From the NCBI RefSeq assembly GCF_902728235.1, contig NZ_CACVBO010000001.1, forward strand, positions 3,372,001-3,436,000: DNA of 64,000 nucleotides. Direction: 5' to 3'. Source of the DNA: Lentimonas sp. CC4 (GTDB lineage Bacteria > Verrucomicrobiota > Verrucomicrobiia > Opitutales > Coraliomargaritaceae). Made by a program: the position numbers and the translations under genes. A model generated the notes under the pieces. It ran no database searches. It saw nothing but the letters and a program-made list of their open reading frames with translations, and was not told the origin of the DNA. How positions within the stretch are numbered: the stretch's first letter is position 1; each line of letters opens with the position of its first letter. This document shows positions 24,268-33,883 of this stretch, piece by piece.

Positions 24268-26202
24268 ATGCTTACCTTCTCAAAACTCAGTAAAGGCTTC
24301 GGCCAAAAGACCCTCTTCACCGATATCTCGTTTCGTATCCTACAAGGCGAGCGCATCGGCCTAGTCGGCCCCAACGGAGCTGGTAAGACAACGCTCTTCA
24401 ACATCATCCTTGGCAACACGGAGCCGGATCAGGGAAAAATCGAACTGGATCGCGGCACCATCGTCGGCTTCCTCCCACAGGAAAGTGCCCCCGCTGGCGA
24501 AGAAACGGTCGCCGAGCTAGCCACCTCGATTTCCCCAGAATTCGTCGACATCTACAATGCCCTGCGCAACTTCCCAGATCCGGATGCTCCCGAACGTATC
24601 GACGCCCAAGAGCAATTCGTCGACCTCGACGGCTACACCTTAGAAGCCAAGGCAAAGCGTATTTTGGCTGGACTCGCCTTTCGCCCTGAAGACTTCGACA
24701 AGCCGGCACATACTTTAAGTGGTGGCTGGATCATGCGAGCACACCTTGCCCGCCTGCTCGTGATGGAGCCAGACATTCTCATGCTCGATGAGCCGACCAA
24801 TCACTTGGACCTGGAGACATTGGGCTGGTTTCAGAATGAATTGTGCAACTACTCCGGCGCGATCCTGACCATCTCGCACGACCGTGAATTCCTCAATGGC
24901 ATCTGCGACGGCATCATCGAGATCGCCAATGGTCACCTGCACCGCTACCACGGCAACTACGACTACTACATCACTCAAAAGGCGGAACGCGAAGTGCAGC
25001 AACTCGCCGCTTATAATAACCAGCAACGTGAAATCGCTCACCTAGAAGACTTCGTGCGTCGCTTCCGCGCCAAGGCATCTAAAGCATCGCAGGCACAGGC
25101 ACGCATGAAGACGCTCGAAAAGATGGTGCGCCTCGCACCACCCGAAGCCGCTGCCGACACCATTTCATTCAGCTTCCCGCAGCCTCAGCGTAGCGGCCAG
25201 CGCATTGCCACTTTTGAGAACATTCAACAAGCCTACGGCGACCACGTCGTCTATACAGATCTGAACCTCGTCATTGAGAAGCAAGAGCGTATCGTGCTGG
25301 TCGGCCCCAATGGTGCGGGTAAATCCACGCTATTAAAGATTCTATCTGGAGCAGTCGAAATTCAAAGCGGCGTGCGCGAACTCGGACACAATGTCAGCGT
25401 TGGCTACTTCTCACAACAGCGCGTAGATGTGCTCGACGTCGAACGCACTGTGCTCGACGAAGCAATGGAGCGCGTCCTGCCTGGCATGAACGAACAAAAA
25501 GTGCGTGGTATTCTCGGCGCCTTCCTGTTTCGCGGTGACGACGTCTTTAAACAAGTCAAAGTCCTTAGCGGTGGCGAAAAGAGCCGCCTCGCCTTGGTCA
25601 AGCTACTACTCAACCCGCCCAACCTACTGCTACTCGACGAACCGACCACCCACCTTGACATGCCCAGCATCGACGCCCTCATCGGCGCGCTGAAGGATTA
25701 CACTGGCACGCTCGTCTTCGTCAGCCACGACGTGCACTTCATCCGTGCCATCGCAAGACGCACCGTTCAAATCCAAGCAGGCAGCACCACCAATTTCGTC
25801 GGTGACTACGATTATTACTTGCGCAAATCCAAGGCGGCTTCCGAAAAAAGCGGCCTCGTCGCTGGTATCAAAAATGCCCGCCCTGACTTTGAAGCGAAGT
25901 CTAGCAACAAGCCAAAAGTCGTCAGCGCCAAAGAGCGTCGCCGCATCGAAGCAGAGAAGCGCAAACTTGAATCCAAGGGGCGCAAAGGCGTAGAAAAGCG
26001 CGTTGCGAAGCTCGAAGAAGAGGTTTTGAAGCTCGAAGCAGAGCAAGCTGAGATCACAGAACAACTGGGAGATCCCAGCGTTTATGCCAACAAAGAGAAG
26101 GCAAAAGAGCTAAATCTACAGTCCGCTCGTGTCTCTAAACGCTTGAAGGAAAAGAACTACGAGTGGGAAGTCGCCGCAGAAGAACTCAGCAAGCTACTAT
26201 GA
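24268..26202 (+). CDS. ABC-F family ATPase (Uup/EttA-like)
   Basis: A 644-residue cytoplasmic protein with two ABC cassettes and no membrane domain. Each has Walker A (GPNGAGKTT and GPNGAGKST), a signature (LSGGW and LSGGE) and Walker B (LMLDEPTNHLDL and LLLDEPTTHLDM). Between them is the interdomain linker characteristic of ABC-F proteins, which act on the ribosomal E site. The C-terminal 100 residues form a Lys/Glu coiled-coil like the Uup DNA-binding domain. The start at 24268 matches the family opening MLTFSKLSKGFGQK; an upstream extension is rejected. Role in ribosome rescue or antibiotic tolerance is not resolved. Confidence 0.93.
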   Translation: MLTFSKLSKGFGQKTLFTDISFRILQGERIGLVGPNGAGKTTLFNIILGNTEPDQGKIELDRGTIVGFLPQESAPAGEETVAELATSISPEFVDIYNALRNFPDPDAPERIDAQEQFVDLDGYTLEAKAKRILAGLAFRPEDFDKPAHTLSGGWIMRAHLARLLVMEPDILMLDEPTNHLDLETLGWFQNELCNYSGAILTISHDREFLNGICDGIIEIANGHLHRYHGNYDYYITQKAEREVQQLAAYNNQQREIAHLEDFVRRFRAKASKASQAQARMKTLEKMVRLAPPEAAADTISFSFPQPQRSGQRIATFENIQQAYGDHVVYTDLNLVIEKQERIVLVGPNGAGKSTLLKILSGAVEIQSGVRELGHNVSVGYFSQQRVDVLDVERTVLDEAMERVLPGMNEQKVRGILGAFLFRGDDVFKQVKVLSGGEKSRLALVKLLLNPPNLLLLDEPTTHLDMPSIDALIGALKDYTGTLVFVSHDVHFIRAIARRTVQIQAGSTTNFVGDYDYYLRKSKAASEKSGLVAGIKNARPDFEAKSSNKPKVVSAKERRRIEAEKRKLESKGRKGVEKRVAKLEEEVLKLEAEQAEITEQLGDPSVYANKEKAKELNLQSARVSKRLKEKNYEWEVAAEELSKLL

Positions 26203-26291
26203 TAATATATAACAGCAAGTTGAATAGCCTCTAATACCATAGTCTGTTAATTGCAGAAAGTGAGTGTTTTCGCTTTACACATAGCGGCTCA

Positions 26292-29200
26292 ATGGGGACG
26301 TTAAAGGCTTCTGGAAACTGTTCACCCCGTCACCAGCAGACTATTTTGTTAGCAATCCCCATCAAAAAATCGTTTACGATCGCATCACTCATTTGCTTGA
26401 GCTGCATCTCACACGTCCACGCACAAGACGCCTCACAACTGGGCTTCTCTGACCTGCAAGCACAGGCCAACTCGCTCGTCGAGCAAGGGCAACTCGAGCA
26501 AGCCATGCCGCTACTCGAAGAGCTGATCAAGCGCGTCGAAGCGACTGACAATTCAGACATCAAGCTCGACTTTCCCATCTTTCTGCTGGGAACCGCGCAC
26601 ATCCAACGATTCGTTGGCTCTGGCAATGCAGGCGAACTGAACAAAACCTTAGAGTGGTATGACAAGCTCCAGAAGGACTATCCCCAAAGCCCGAAGGTCA
26701 AGGATGCCCTACTAAAGAAGGTCGATGTGCTGCGCATCTTAAAGCGTGAAGACGACGCCGTCGCATTGATGAAGCAACTGCTGGACGGCACCTACTCGAT
26801 TCGCCTCAATCTAAAGCAGGAAAGCAAGCTACTCAAAGATCTCACACAGATCTACTATAACAAGGGTGACTGGAAAGATGGCTTGCCAATCTTTGCGAAG
26901 TTGATGAACACCTCACGTAACTTCGAAGATAAAGCCTGGGCAGCCGCAGCCAGCTTCGAAGCCTATGTCGCCGAAAAGCGCCTGGACGATGCGATGGCAC
27001 TGCTACCGATCCTCGCACGTGAGTCCGAAGTCCGCTATCTACCTCGACTCAACGTCGCACTCTTAAAGACGAGCGACACTATGGTCGCTCAAGCTCGCCT
27101 CAGTGATGCCGCCATCTTGCTCAACTTGATCAAGACGACTGACATCATGATCGAACACAACGAAGCCGCCATCGTCGAGAAGCAGGCGAGGATCAAGTTT
27201 AACCAAGACATGGGGCGCAGCTCAGAAGCAACTGAGCGACTCAAGCAAGAAGTGAAAGGCATTGAAGCCACACTGACACAGCTGCGCAAGTTACCAACCC
27301 TCCGCAACGAATTGCTCGTGCGCCGCGCACGTAATTATACAAAGACCGCACGTCGCTACGAAGCGTTCTGGATGTTCTCCGACCTCATGACAGAGAACCC
27401 GAATGATCCGCAGGTCGAATTCTACACCTACGCGACCTTCTCGAACGCCCTTCAACTCAAGAAGACCGAAACCGCAATGAAAGTCGGCAAGGCATACTTG
27501 AACCAATTCCCGAACGGCGACTTCTACTCCGACATTACCATCGCATTGGTCAGCACACTGAAAGACAGTGGTGACACGACCGAGTATGTGCAACTCGCCA
27601 AAGACTTCCTCGACACTCACCCGCTTGACGTCGTCTCCAGCAACCTACTCGCACTGTGGGCAGGCCACTATATGGAGGAAGGAGACTTCGCAACAGTCAT
27701 CAAGCAGACCACCAACTGGCTCAAACAACACAATCAGCCAATATTCGAAGACGGTCTCTACTATTGGTGTGGACTATCACAGCTGCAAACTGGCGCATAT
27801 GACGACGCGATCGCAAACTTCAGCAACCTACTGAAGAAATACCCAACCAGTATCTATGCCGAAGACGGCCTATTACGTAAGGGTGCCGCACAGTTCTACG
27901 CACAGAAATACGAAGAATCCCGTAACACACTCTACAGTTACACGAAAGAGTATCCACGCGGCAATGCACTCGACCAAGCGTATTACTTCCTTGGAGAAGT
28001 CGAAAACCTCGCTGGCGATCTCGAGCTCGCCCTCCAGCACTTTAAAAAAGCTGACGACATCACCACCTTGCAAGACATCCACGACGGTGTCGCCTTCAGC
28101 ATGGGCACCATCTACGAGCAACTCGGCCGCTACGAAGAAATGGCTACGCACTTCATTGCCTATACCGAGCGCTTCGGCGAACAAGGTCGCCTGACCGATG
28201 CAGTCTTCGAACTCGGCCGCGCCAACGAGTTCCTCCGGAAGCCCAACCAAATGCTCGCACTTTACCGCGAATACATTCAGAAATTTGCCAACGATCCGGA
28301 AAATGACGGTGTCGATGCGTTGATCGAAGGCTACGCAGAGAAGTATAATACCAATAAAGCCACACTCGTAAAGACCGTCGAATTCCTCGATGCGTTGGAT
28401 AACGACCTCGAATTTCGCACCAAGATCGTCACCGACCGTGGCTATTTATTCGAATACTTCTACGTCAACAACGACCTAGACCAGACACTCTACAACCGCC
28501 TGCGCAACCATCCACAATTTGATGATGCGCTAGTGAATGACCTCACACCAATTCGTGAAGTCACCGACATCTACCGCCAGCAATTGGTGAATTATCCAAC
28601 AGAGACTCCAATCGAATTCTTCCGTGCTCAACTAGCAAAGGCTAAAGCATCCAAAAAGCGCATCGCAGAAACTCGCATGCTCATGGGGCTCTACCGGAGC
28701 GATGTGGAACTCGCACCAAGCAGAAGTTACGACAGCGCATTCTTAAGCCAAGTCACACCACGCGTGATTCTCTATATTGCGGATTACTCACGTGCGGATC
28801 GACTCAACTTCGCAGTTGAAGCATGGAACACCGTGCTCACAGAATACCCGACAGACGATGCCGCAATCGTCTCCTACATGCGCCTAGCTGATGTCAGTGA
28901 ACGACGCGGTGACAAACCTGCCGCACTCAACTATCTCAAAGCAATTGAAGCTCAATTCCCTGGCACGCCGCAATTGCCCGCAGTCATCCTACGTCAAGGA
29001 GAGCTCCTCTCCGCGATGGGACGTGGCGACGAGGCCCGTGAGAAATACCAATACATTCTACGTGTGCCAGACTGGCGCGGCATCATGCATGCCCGCGCAC
29101 TCTTCCAAACAGGCGAGGCCTACATGGCAGAGAACAAATACCCCGAAGCACGCGGATTCTTCGAGCGCACATACTTAGGTTATTCCAATATCAGTGAATG

Positions 29201-29387
29201 GGCCGCTCGCGCTTACCTCGCCGATGCCAATGCACTCTTAGCATTAGGTGAAAAGGCAGACGCAGCAAACGTTCTAGCCGAAGCAGTCGAAACACTCTCT
29301 GAGACAGCACCACCAGAGTTAATGACACCCATTCAAACGAAGCTGAAGGAAATACAACCATCAGTCGCCCCATCGCCCCAGTCATAA
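26292..29387 (+). CDS. Large exported TPR-repeat protein
   Basis: A protein of up to 1031 residues made almost wholly of tetratricopeptide-type helical repeats (for example YYWCGLSQLQTGAYDDAIAN and AYYFLGEVENLAGDLELAL). A signal peptide is present (KKSFTIASLICLSCISHVHA), but preceded by 25 residues if the ATG at 26292 is used. A TTG at 26346 would give a classical signal peptide and may be the true start. It heads a run of six genes with a second TPR protein, ExbB, two ExbD and a TonB-like protein. It probably serves as a periplasmic scaffold of that envelope complex. Confidence 0.85.
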   Translation: MGTLKASGNCSPRHQQTILLAIPIKKSFTIASLICLSCISHVHAQDASQLGFSDLQAQANSLVEQGQLEQAMPLLEELIKRVEATDNSDIKLDFPIFLLGTAHIQRFVGSGNAGELNKTLEWYDKLQKDYPQSPKVKDALLKKVDVLRILKREDDAVALMKQLLDGTYSIRLNLKQESKLLKDLTQIYYNKGDWKDGLPIFAKLMNTSRNFEDKAWAAAASFEAYVAEKRLDDAMALLPILARESEVRYLPRLNVALLKTSDTMVAQARLSDAAILLNLIKTTDIMIEHNEAAIVEKQARIKFNQDMGRSSEATERLKQEVKGIEATLTQLRKLPTLRNELLVRRARNYTKTARRYEAFWMFSDLMTENPNDPQVEFYTYATFSNALQLKKTETAMKVGKAYLNQFPNGDFYSDITIALVSTLKDSGDTTEYVQLAKDFLDTHPLDVVSSNLLALWAGHYMEEGDFATVIKQTTNWLKQHNQPIFEDGLYYWCGLSQLQTGAYDDAIANFSNLLKKYPTSIYAEDGLLRKGAAQFYAQKYEESRNTLYSYTKEYPRGNALDQAYYFLGEVENLAGDLELALQHFKKADDITTLQDIHDGVAFSMGTIYEQLGRYEEMATHFIAYTERFGEQGRLTDAVFELGRANEFLRKPNQMLALYREYIQKFANDPENDGVDALIEGYAEKYNTNKATLVKTVEFLDALDNDLEFRTKIVTDRGYLFEYFYVNNDLDQTLYNRLRNHPQFDDALVNDLTPIREVTDIYRQQLVNYPTETPIEFFRAQLAKAKASKKRIAETRMLMGLYRSDVELAPSRSYDSAFLSQVTPRVILYIADYSRADRLNFAVEAWNTVLTEYPTDDAAIVSYMRLADVSERRGDKPAALNYLKAIEAQFPGTPQLPAVILRQGELLSAMGRGDEAREKYQYILRVPDWRGIMHARALFQTGEAYMAENKYPEARGFFERTYLGYSNISEWAARAYLADANALLALGEKADAANVLAEAVETLSETAPPELMTPIQTKLKEIQPSVAPSPQS

Positions 29388-29404
29388 CAGCCCCACATAA
29401 ACGG

Positions 29405-30514
29405 ATGCGTTACTTTTCACTCAAAGCCCTGCTCTTCGCAGCACTCTCTCTCAGCTTTACTCTCTCTGGTTTTGCCGAAAATGCTTATTGGACCGAATTC
29501 GGCAATAAACCCGTATACGTCGAGCAAAACAACGGACGTTCGAAGCAGAAACTAAAGTTTGTTGATTTCAAAGACAAAATGCTCGTCGCCCAGATGACAA
29601 TCGATGGCAACGTCGCAGAAATATCGCTCCCAGTAAGCAAGTCGATGGTCAACACACTGAGCTTCAACGTCAGTGAAATGCAACAGGCCAATAAACTGAT
29701 TCGCGATGGCAATGACGCGGGGGCAGTGACTCTCCTACGCCCAGTAGTCTATCCCTTGGTCAAGTTCAGCCAAGTCCCAGAACTATTCACTCAATTGCAC
29801 TCACCAGTCCGAGCATTGATCAGCAGTCTAATCAGCTCAGGAGAACTCGCCGAAGCCGATGACCTCCTCAGCCGCATCCCACTCAACAAGGTCAACATTA
29901 AGTATAGTGAACTCGCGATACAATTGATGCAGGACTACTTAGCCGAAGGCAACTTCGAGGCAGCCGCACGCATCGCACGCGAGCTCCCTAAGAGCGGCGA
30001 TTATACTTCGAACATCACACAAGTAGTCAACGCAGCCGACGCACTACGCGGTGCAGGCGAATACGAAGCAGTCATCCCACTCTATCGCGAAATCGAGGGT
30101 TCTGTGCCCCAAGAAGTTCGCAAAAACGTGCGCATGTGGCTCGCTTACAGTCTGGTGCTCGCCGACCGTGTCGATGAGGCCTCGCCAATGATCGACAGCA
30201 TGCAGGAACCGGAAGCGAAAGACCGCCTATTCTCACTCTACAAACTGCTACAAGGCTCTCGCGAATACCGCAACGGCAACTACGAAGACGCCCTCGATGT
30301 CCTGACTCGCGGTTTTGTCCGTGCGCAAACCTCTTACGTCTGGGTGCCTGAAATGCTCTACCTCATCGGCGATTGTTATGCACGTGCCCAAGACCCGACC
30401 GCCGCACGTAATGTCTGGTCAGAAATCACTGTCCTCTACCCTGAGTCGCCTTGGTCGAATCGAGCCGCTGAATCGCTCAACAAACTCCCGAAGCCAACTT
30501 CTGCCGCAAATTAA
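29405..30514 (+). CDS. Exported TPR-repeat protein
   Basis: A 369-residue protein with signal peptide (MRYFSLKALLFAALSLSFTL). Residues about 25-90 form a small beta-rich domain (WTEFGNKPVYVEQNNGRSK), and the rest is TPR-like helices (about 95-360) such as YEAVIPLYREIEGSVPQEV and MLYLIGDCYARAQDP. It lies 17 nt after the large TPR gene and 59 nt before exbB, consistent with one operon. Probably periplasmic. The family is recognised only at the repeat level. Confidence 0.83.
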   Translation: MRYFSLKALLFAALSLSFTLSGFAENAYWTEFGNKPVYVEQNNGRSKQKLKFVDFKDKMLVAQMTIDGNVAEISLPVSKSMVNTLSFNVSEMQQANKLIRDGNDAGAVTLLRPVVYPLVKFSQVPELFTQLHSPVRALISSLISSGELAEADDLLSRIPLNKVNIKYSELAIQLMQDYLAEGNFEAAARIARELPKSGDYTSNITQVVNAADALRGAGEYEAVIPLYREIEGSVPQEVRKNVRMWLAYSLVLADRVDEASPMIDSMQEPEAKDRLFSLYKLLQGSREYRNGNYEDALDVLTRGFVRAQTSYVWVPEMLYLIGDCYARAQDPTAARNVWSEITVLYPESPWSNRAAESLNKLPKPTSAAN

Positions 30515-30573
30515 TCTGTCACTTCACATATAAACTCAAACTAAACACATCAGTCTTTTATACAAAACACGTC

Positions 30574-31359
30574 ATGAAGATATCAAAGTTCCGCCTCCTC
30601 CCCTCCTTTGTCGCGATCGCACTGTTTGCCGTCGTCACCCAATGGACAATGACTCAAACACTCAGTGCACAAACGGAGGTCGTCGAAGAAGTCGACGTAG
30701 AAGCCGAAGCCGCACCAGCAGATGATGACAAGTCATTGATCGACATGTATAAAGCAGGTGGCTGGGCGATGTATCCCCTCACCCTACTGTCAGTCGCTGG
30801 ATTTGGTCTGATCGTATATAACTTCATGGCCGTCAAGCCAGGCCCCATCCTTCAAGCTGAGGTCGTGCCACAGATCGAAGAAGCCCTCAAAGCTCTGGAC
30901 ATCTCAAAAGCAAAAACCATTTGCGATGAGAACCCCGCACCGACCACCAATATCATTAGCGCCGGCTTAGCTCGTGTGGATGTCAACCACTACAACGCCG
31001 AACAAGTCAAAGAGGCAGTCGAAGAAGCTTCCGCCGAAGAACTGGCCGATCCATTCGTGCTGATCAATTACCTTTCCGTCATCGGTTCGCTCTCTCCAAT
31101 GGTCGGCCTCCTCGGAACCGTTTCCGGTATGGTTAAGGCGTTCAACGTGATCGAAGCTGAAGGTGCTGGTAGTGCTCAAGCGCTGGCAGGTAACATTTCG
31201 GAAGCCTTGATTACCACCGCCTCTGGTATGATCGTCGGTATTCCCGCCATGTTCTTCTTCTTCTTCTTTAAGAATAAATACGGCAAGATCACTTCGCGTG
31301 TGGGCCGTATCGTCGGTGACCTTCAATTCACCATCAACACAGCGATCACAAAGCGCTAA
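30574..31359 (+). CDS. exbB: ExbB/TolQ/MotA-family proton channel protein
   Basis: A 261-residue inner-membrane subunit that, with ExbD, converts proton motive force into work on the outer membrane. It has an N-terminal signal-like helix and acidic linker (EEVDVEAEAAPADDD), then three membrane helices: GGWAMYPLTLLSVAGFGLIV, and the family pair LSVIGSLSPMVGLLGTVSGM and ALITTASGMIVGIPAMFFFF. The extra N-terminal helix is common in Planctomycetes-Verrucomicrobia ExbB proteins. Two exbD genes follow directly. Confidence 0.93.
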   Translation: MKISKFRLLPSFVAIALFAVVTQWTMTQTLSAQTEVVEEVDVEAEAAPADDDKSLIDMYKAGGWAMYPLTLLSVAGFGLIVYNFMAVKPGPILQAEVVPQIEEALKALDISKAKTICDENPAPTTNIISAGLARVDVNHYNAEQVKEAVEEASAEELADPFVLINYLSVIGSLSPMVGLLGTVSGMVKAFNVIEAEGAGSAQALAGNISEALITTASGMIVGIPAMFFFFFFKNKYGKITSRVGRIVGDLQFTINTAITKR

Positions 31360-31387
31360 TTCGCACCTAAGCGATTTAATTTAACCG

Positions 31388-31792
31388 ATGAAAACCTGGA
31401 CCCCAGAAGAAGTCGACCCGGAGTTTGAACTCACTCCGATGATCGACGTCGTGTTCCTGCTCATCGCGTTTTTCATGACATTGATCAGCTTCATCAGCGC
31501 CGAGCTCATCGAGCTCAAGCTGCCAGAAGCTAAGCAAGCGACAATCCCGGAAGATCCGGGTGAGCGGCAATACGTCTCAGTTGATCTCGCAGGACAGGCC
31601 TATTATGGTGCTTATCCGATCAGCTATGAGGCACTCCCCGCCGCTTTAGTCGCCACGCGCACCGCACAGCCCACAATGAAGATTTATCTTCGGGCAGATG
31701 CGGACACACCTCATCGTCATGTCAATCGCGTCATGGAGGCCTGCGCAGAAGCAGGCGTCTTTGACCTCATATTCGCCTCAAACAAGGATTAA
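31388..31792 (+). CDS. exbD: ExbD/TolR-family protein, first copy
   Basis: A 134-residue inner-membrane partner of ExbB. One N-terminal membrane helix carries the proton-binding aspartate in ELTPMIDVVFLLIAFFM, followed by a periplasmic domain ending in the typical DADTPHRHVNRVMEACAEAGV segment. It starts 28 nt after exbB and ends 3 nt before the next exbD. Confidence 0.93.
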   Translation: MKTWTPEEVDPEFELTPMIDVVFLLIAFFMTLISFISAELIELKLPEAKQATIPEDPGERQYVSVDLAGQAYYGAYPISYEALPAALVATRTAQPTMKIYLRADADTPHRHVNRVMEACAEAGVFDLIFASNKD

Positions 31793-31795
31793 ACT

Positions 31796-32230
31796 GTGGC
31801 TGCTGTTAATAAAGTTTTAGAATCCGAGGATAAAGTCGACATCACACCGATGATCGACGTGGTGTTCCTGCTACTGATTTATTTCATGTTTCTGCCGCTC
31901 CAACAAGAGGCTGATATTGGAATCAAACTCCCTAGCGCCACCCCACCAGCTGAGAACCTAAAGTTACCCAGTGAGCATATCATCGAGATTTTTCCAAATG
32001 GACTCGTATTGCTCAACGGTGCACCGATGGACTCTTCTGACGACCGAGTGATGGCTCGTCTCTCCACTACACTGACTCGACTGCGCATGTCTTCGGACAG
32101 ACTCGGCGACGATACAGTGGTGAAGATTCAAGCAGACCCCGACTCTCCTCACAAACGTTCGATCGACGTGCTCAACGCCTGCTCCAAAGCTGCCATCAGT
32201 AAAGTCTCCTTTGCTTCGTATGCCTTGTAG
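31796..32230 (+). CDS. exbD: ExbD/TolR-family protein, second copy
   Basis: A 144-residue paralogue starting with GTG at 31796. It has the same membrane helix with the key aspartate (DITPMIDVVFLLLIYFM) and a periplasmic domain with ADPDSPHKRSIDVLNAC. Two different ExbD subunits per ExbB suggest a hetero-oligomeric stator, as seen in several TonB-system clusters. A strong terminator follows, so the TonB-like gene downstream has its own start of transcription or depends on read-through. Confidence 0.92.
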   Translation: MAAVNKVLESEDKVDITPMIDVVFLLLIYFMFLPLQQEADIGIKLPSATPPAENLKLPSEHIIEIFPNGLVLLNGAPMDSSDDRVMARLSTTLTRLRMSSDRLGDDTVVKIQADPDSPHKRSIDVLNACSKAAISKVSFASYAL

Positions 32231-32258
32231 CGCGGCCTGTCGCTAAATTCAAATACCA

Positions 32259-32290
32259 CGAGCCCGACTATTGTAGTCGGGCTCGTTTTT
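32259..32290 (+). terminator. Rho-independent terminator after exbD
   Basis: A perfect 12-bp stem (CGAGCCCGACTA with TAGTCGGGCTCG), loop ttg, then TTTTT. Confidence 0.92.
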
Positions 32291-32329
32291 CTCCACATCC
32301 CAACTTTCTCAATTTATTTTCTGTAGGAC

Positions 32330-33688
32330 ATGCTCCCCCCCACTAATAAAAAAAAGATGAATCCGCTGTTGATGAAAGTCATCATCATCAGCGTGGGCAT
32401 TCATGTTATTGCCGGCTTTATCGCTGGCATTATCACTGTTGCAAATATCGTCATCCAAGAAGAGACGCAATTTGAAGAACCACCTGCAGTGGTCGAAGAA
32501 GAACCACCGCCACCGGTAAAGGTTCAGATCAAGCCACAACAACCCAAGCAGCAGCCCTCACAGAGGCTCACCATGCGCCCGGTGGCTAACATTGCAGTCG
32601 CCAATGTTGACGTCAATTTGCCCGACATGGACCAGAGTTTTACCGTCAGTGCTGGTCTCGGTGGCATCGGCGGCGGACAACTGATCGGCGGCACTCGCGG
32701 CAACATTGGAATGGGAATGTCTGACATTAGCGTCTTTGGATTGAAGTCCCGAGCGGAGCGCGTGCTATTCGTAATCGATGCGAATAAGCGAATGCTCGAA
32801 GACAAAAAAGGCGGCATGAATAGTTATAATGTCATTAAAGACGAGATTGTTGACATGGTCGGCAACCTCTCTGCTGGCACTCTCTTTAACGTCGCTTTCT
32901 ACGACTATGGACGGCTAAAATTCTTTAGACCTAATACGGTCCCCGCGGGCACCGAGATCAAGGCAGAACTGGCAAAATGGGCAGCACCCATCAATGCCGA
33001 CTATAAGGATCTAAAGCTAAAAGACACAACAAAGCCCAAGCTACAGGATATTGGCGAAAGTGAAGTGAAAGCAGCAATGACTGGCGCTCAATATGCCAGC
33101 GGCAACGAACTAACATATCTGACGCAAGTATTCCTAGAGCAGTCAATCGATGCGGTATTTGTGATTACGGGATCACATCAAGGCTTCCAGCGCATCATTA
33201 GACCAGCGAACGAGCGTGAGAAAGCAGAATGGCAACGCGTCACCTCAAAACCTGACTATCAAAAGAAGCTGGCAGCCCACAAAGCAGAACAAGCCGAGAT
33301 GAAAAAGCGAGTGGCTGCGGAAATGAAACGCGTCAACGCGGCACGCGCAAAAAAAGGGCTTCCACCTAAAGTCATCGCAAACAATGCAGCGGGCGCGCTA
33401 GGCCTGAAATGGAAAAACCCGCACCCAGGCCGTGGACCACGTTATTACATTGAGGTAAATCACATCGAACGGTATTTTAAAGAGGTCATCAAAGCACTCT
33501 ACGAAGATGAAGGAGCTCAGCCCCCATCGATCAATGTCGTCCTATTCCTAGCAGGCGATGAATCATACTCGGAAGAACGCGAAAAGAACCTGAAGCGATA
33601 TGTGCGCTTCTTTGGTGGTAAATCCCGTGTGATCCGTGGGCAGGATGAAATCAAGAACGCACGAAGTTCAAAGAATACACAAAACTGA
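32330..33688 (+). CDS. TonB-like anchor fused to a degenerate von Willebrand A domain
   Basis: A 452-residue protein. Residues about 14-38 are a single membrane helix (VIIISVGIHVIAGFIAGIIT), and residues 46-80 are Glu/Pro-rich in TonB style (EEPPAVVEEEPPPPVKVQIK). After a Gly-rich linker (GLGGIGGGQLIGG), the segment RVLFVIDANKRML begins a VWA-like fold. Here the metal site DxSxS is replaced by DANKR, so metal binding is probably lost. A charged helical insertion (about 305-345, KLAAHKAEQAEMKKRV) splits the domain, and INVVLFLAGDESY follows near the C-terminus. There is no TonB C-terminal domain. It follows exbB-exbD-exbD and may be the periplasm-spanning partner. Confidence 0.8.
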   Translation: MLPPTNKKKMNPLLMKVIIISVGIHVIAGFIAGIITVANIVIQEETQFEEPPAVVEEEPPPPVKVQIKPQQPKQQPSQRLTMRPVANIAVANVDVNLPDMDQSFTVSAGLGGIGGGQLIGGTRGNIGMGMSDISVFGLKSRAERVLFVIDANKRMLEDKKGGMNSYNVIKDEIVDMVGNLSAGTLFNVAFYDYGRLKFFRPNTVPAGTEIKAELAKWAAPINADYKDLKLKDTTKPKLQDIGESEVKAAMTGAQYASGNELTYLTQVFLEQSIDAVFVITGSHQGFQRIIRPANEREKAEWQRVTSKPDYQKKLAAHKAEQAEMKKRVAAEMKRVNAARAKKGLPPKVIANNAAGALGLKWKNPHPGRGPRYYIEVNHIERYFKEVIKALYEDEGAQPPSINVVLFLAGDESYSEEREKNLKRYVRFFGGKSRVIRGQDEIKNARSSKNTQN

Positions 33689-33717
33689 CATCACTGACTC
33701 AAGCAGGTAACACCCCC

Positions 33718-33747
33718 AAAGGCAGCTGAATTACGGCTGCCTTTTTT
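33718..33747 (+). terminator. Rho-independent terminator
   Basis: AAAGGCAGC pairs with GCTGCCTTT around a 9-nt loop and is followed by further T. It closes the ExbB/ExbD/TonB-like cluster. Confidence 0.9.
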
Positions 33748-33883
33748 ACATCTGCGGCGTTGCCAGCAGGCCACGCATGGATTCATTGAATTTCGCTTGC
33801 TGGCTAGTCGTTTGAATGACAATTTTATACGTAACTCTAATTGCTGAACAACACTAGCAACACAGGATCACCCTCCACAGATT

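Noticed and set aside
15020-24268. Integron integrase gene next to the array
   Set aside because: No frame in this interval, or elsewhere in the window, shows tyrosine-recombinase motifs; PAS and RecN genes occupy the flanks.
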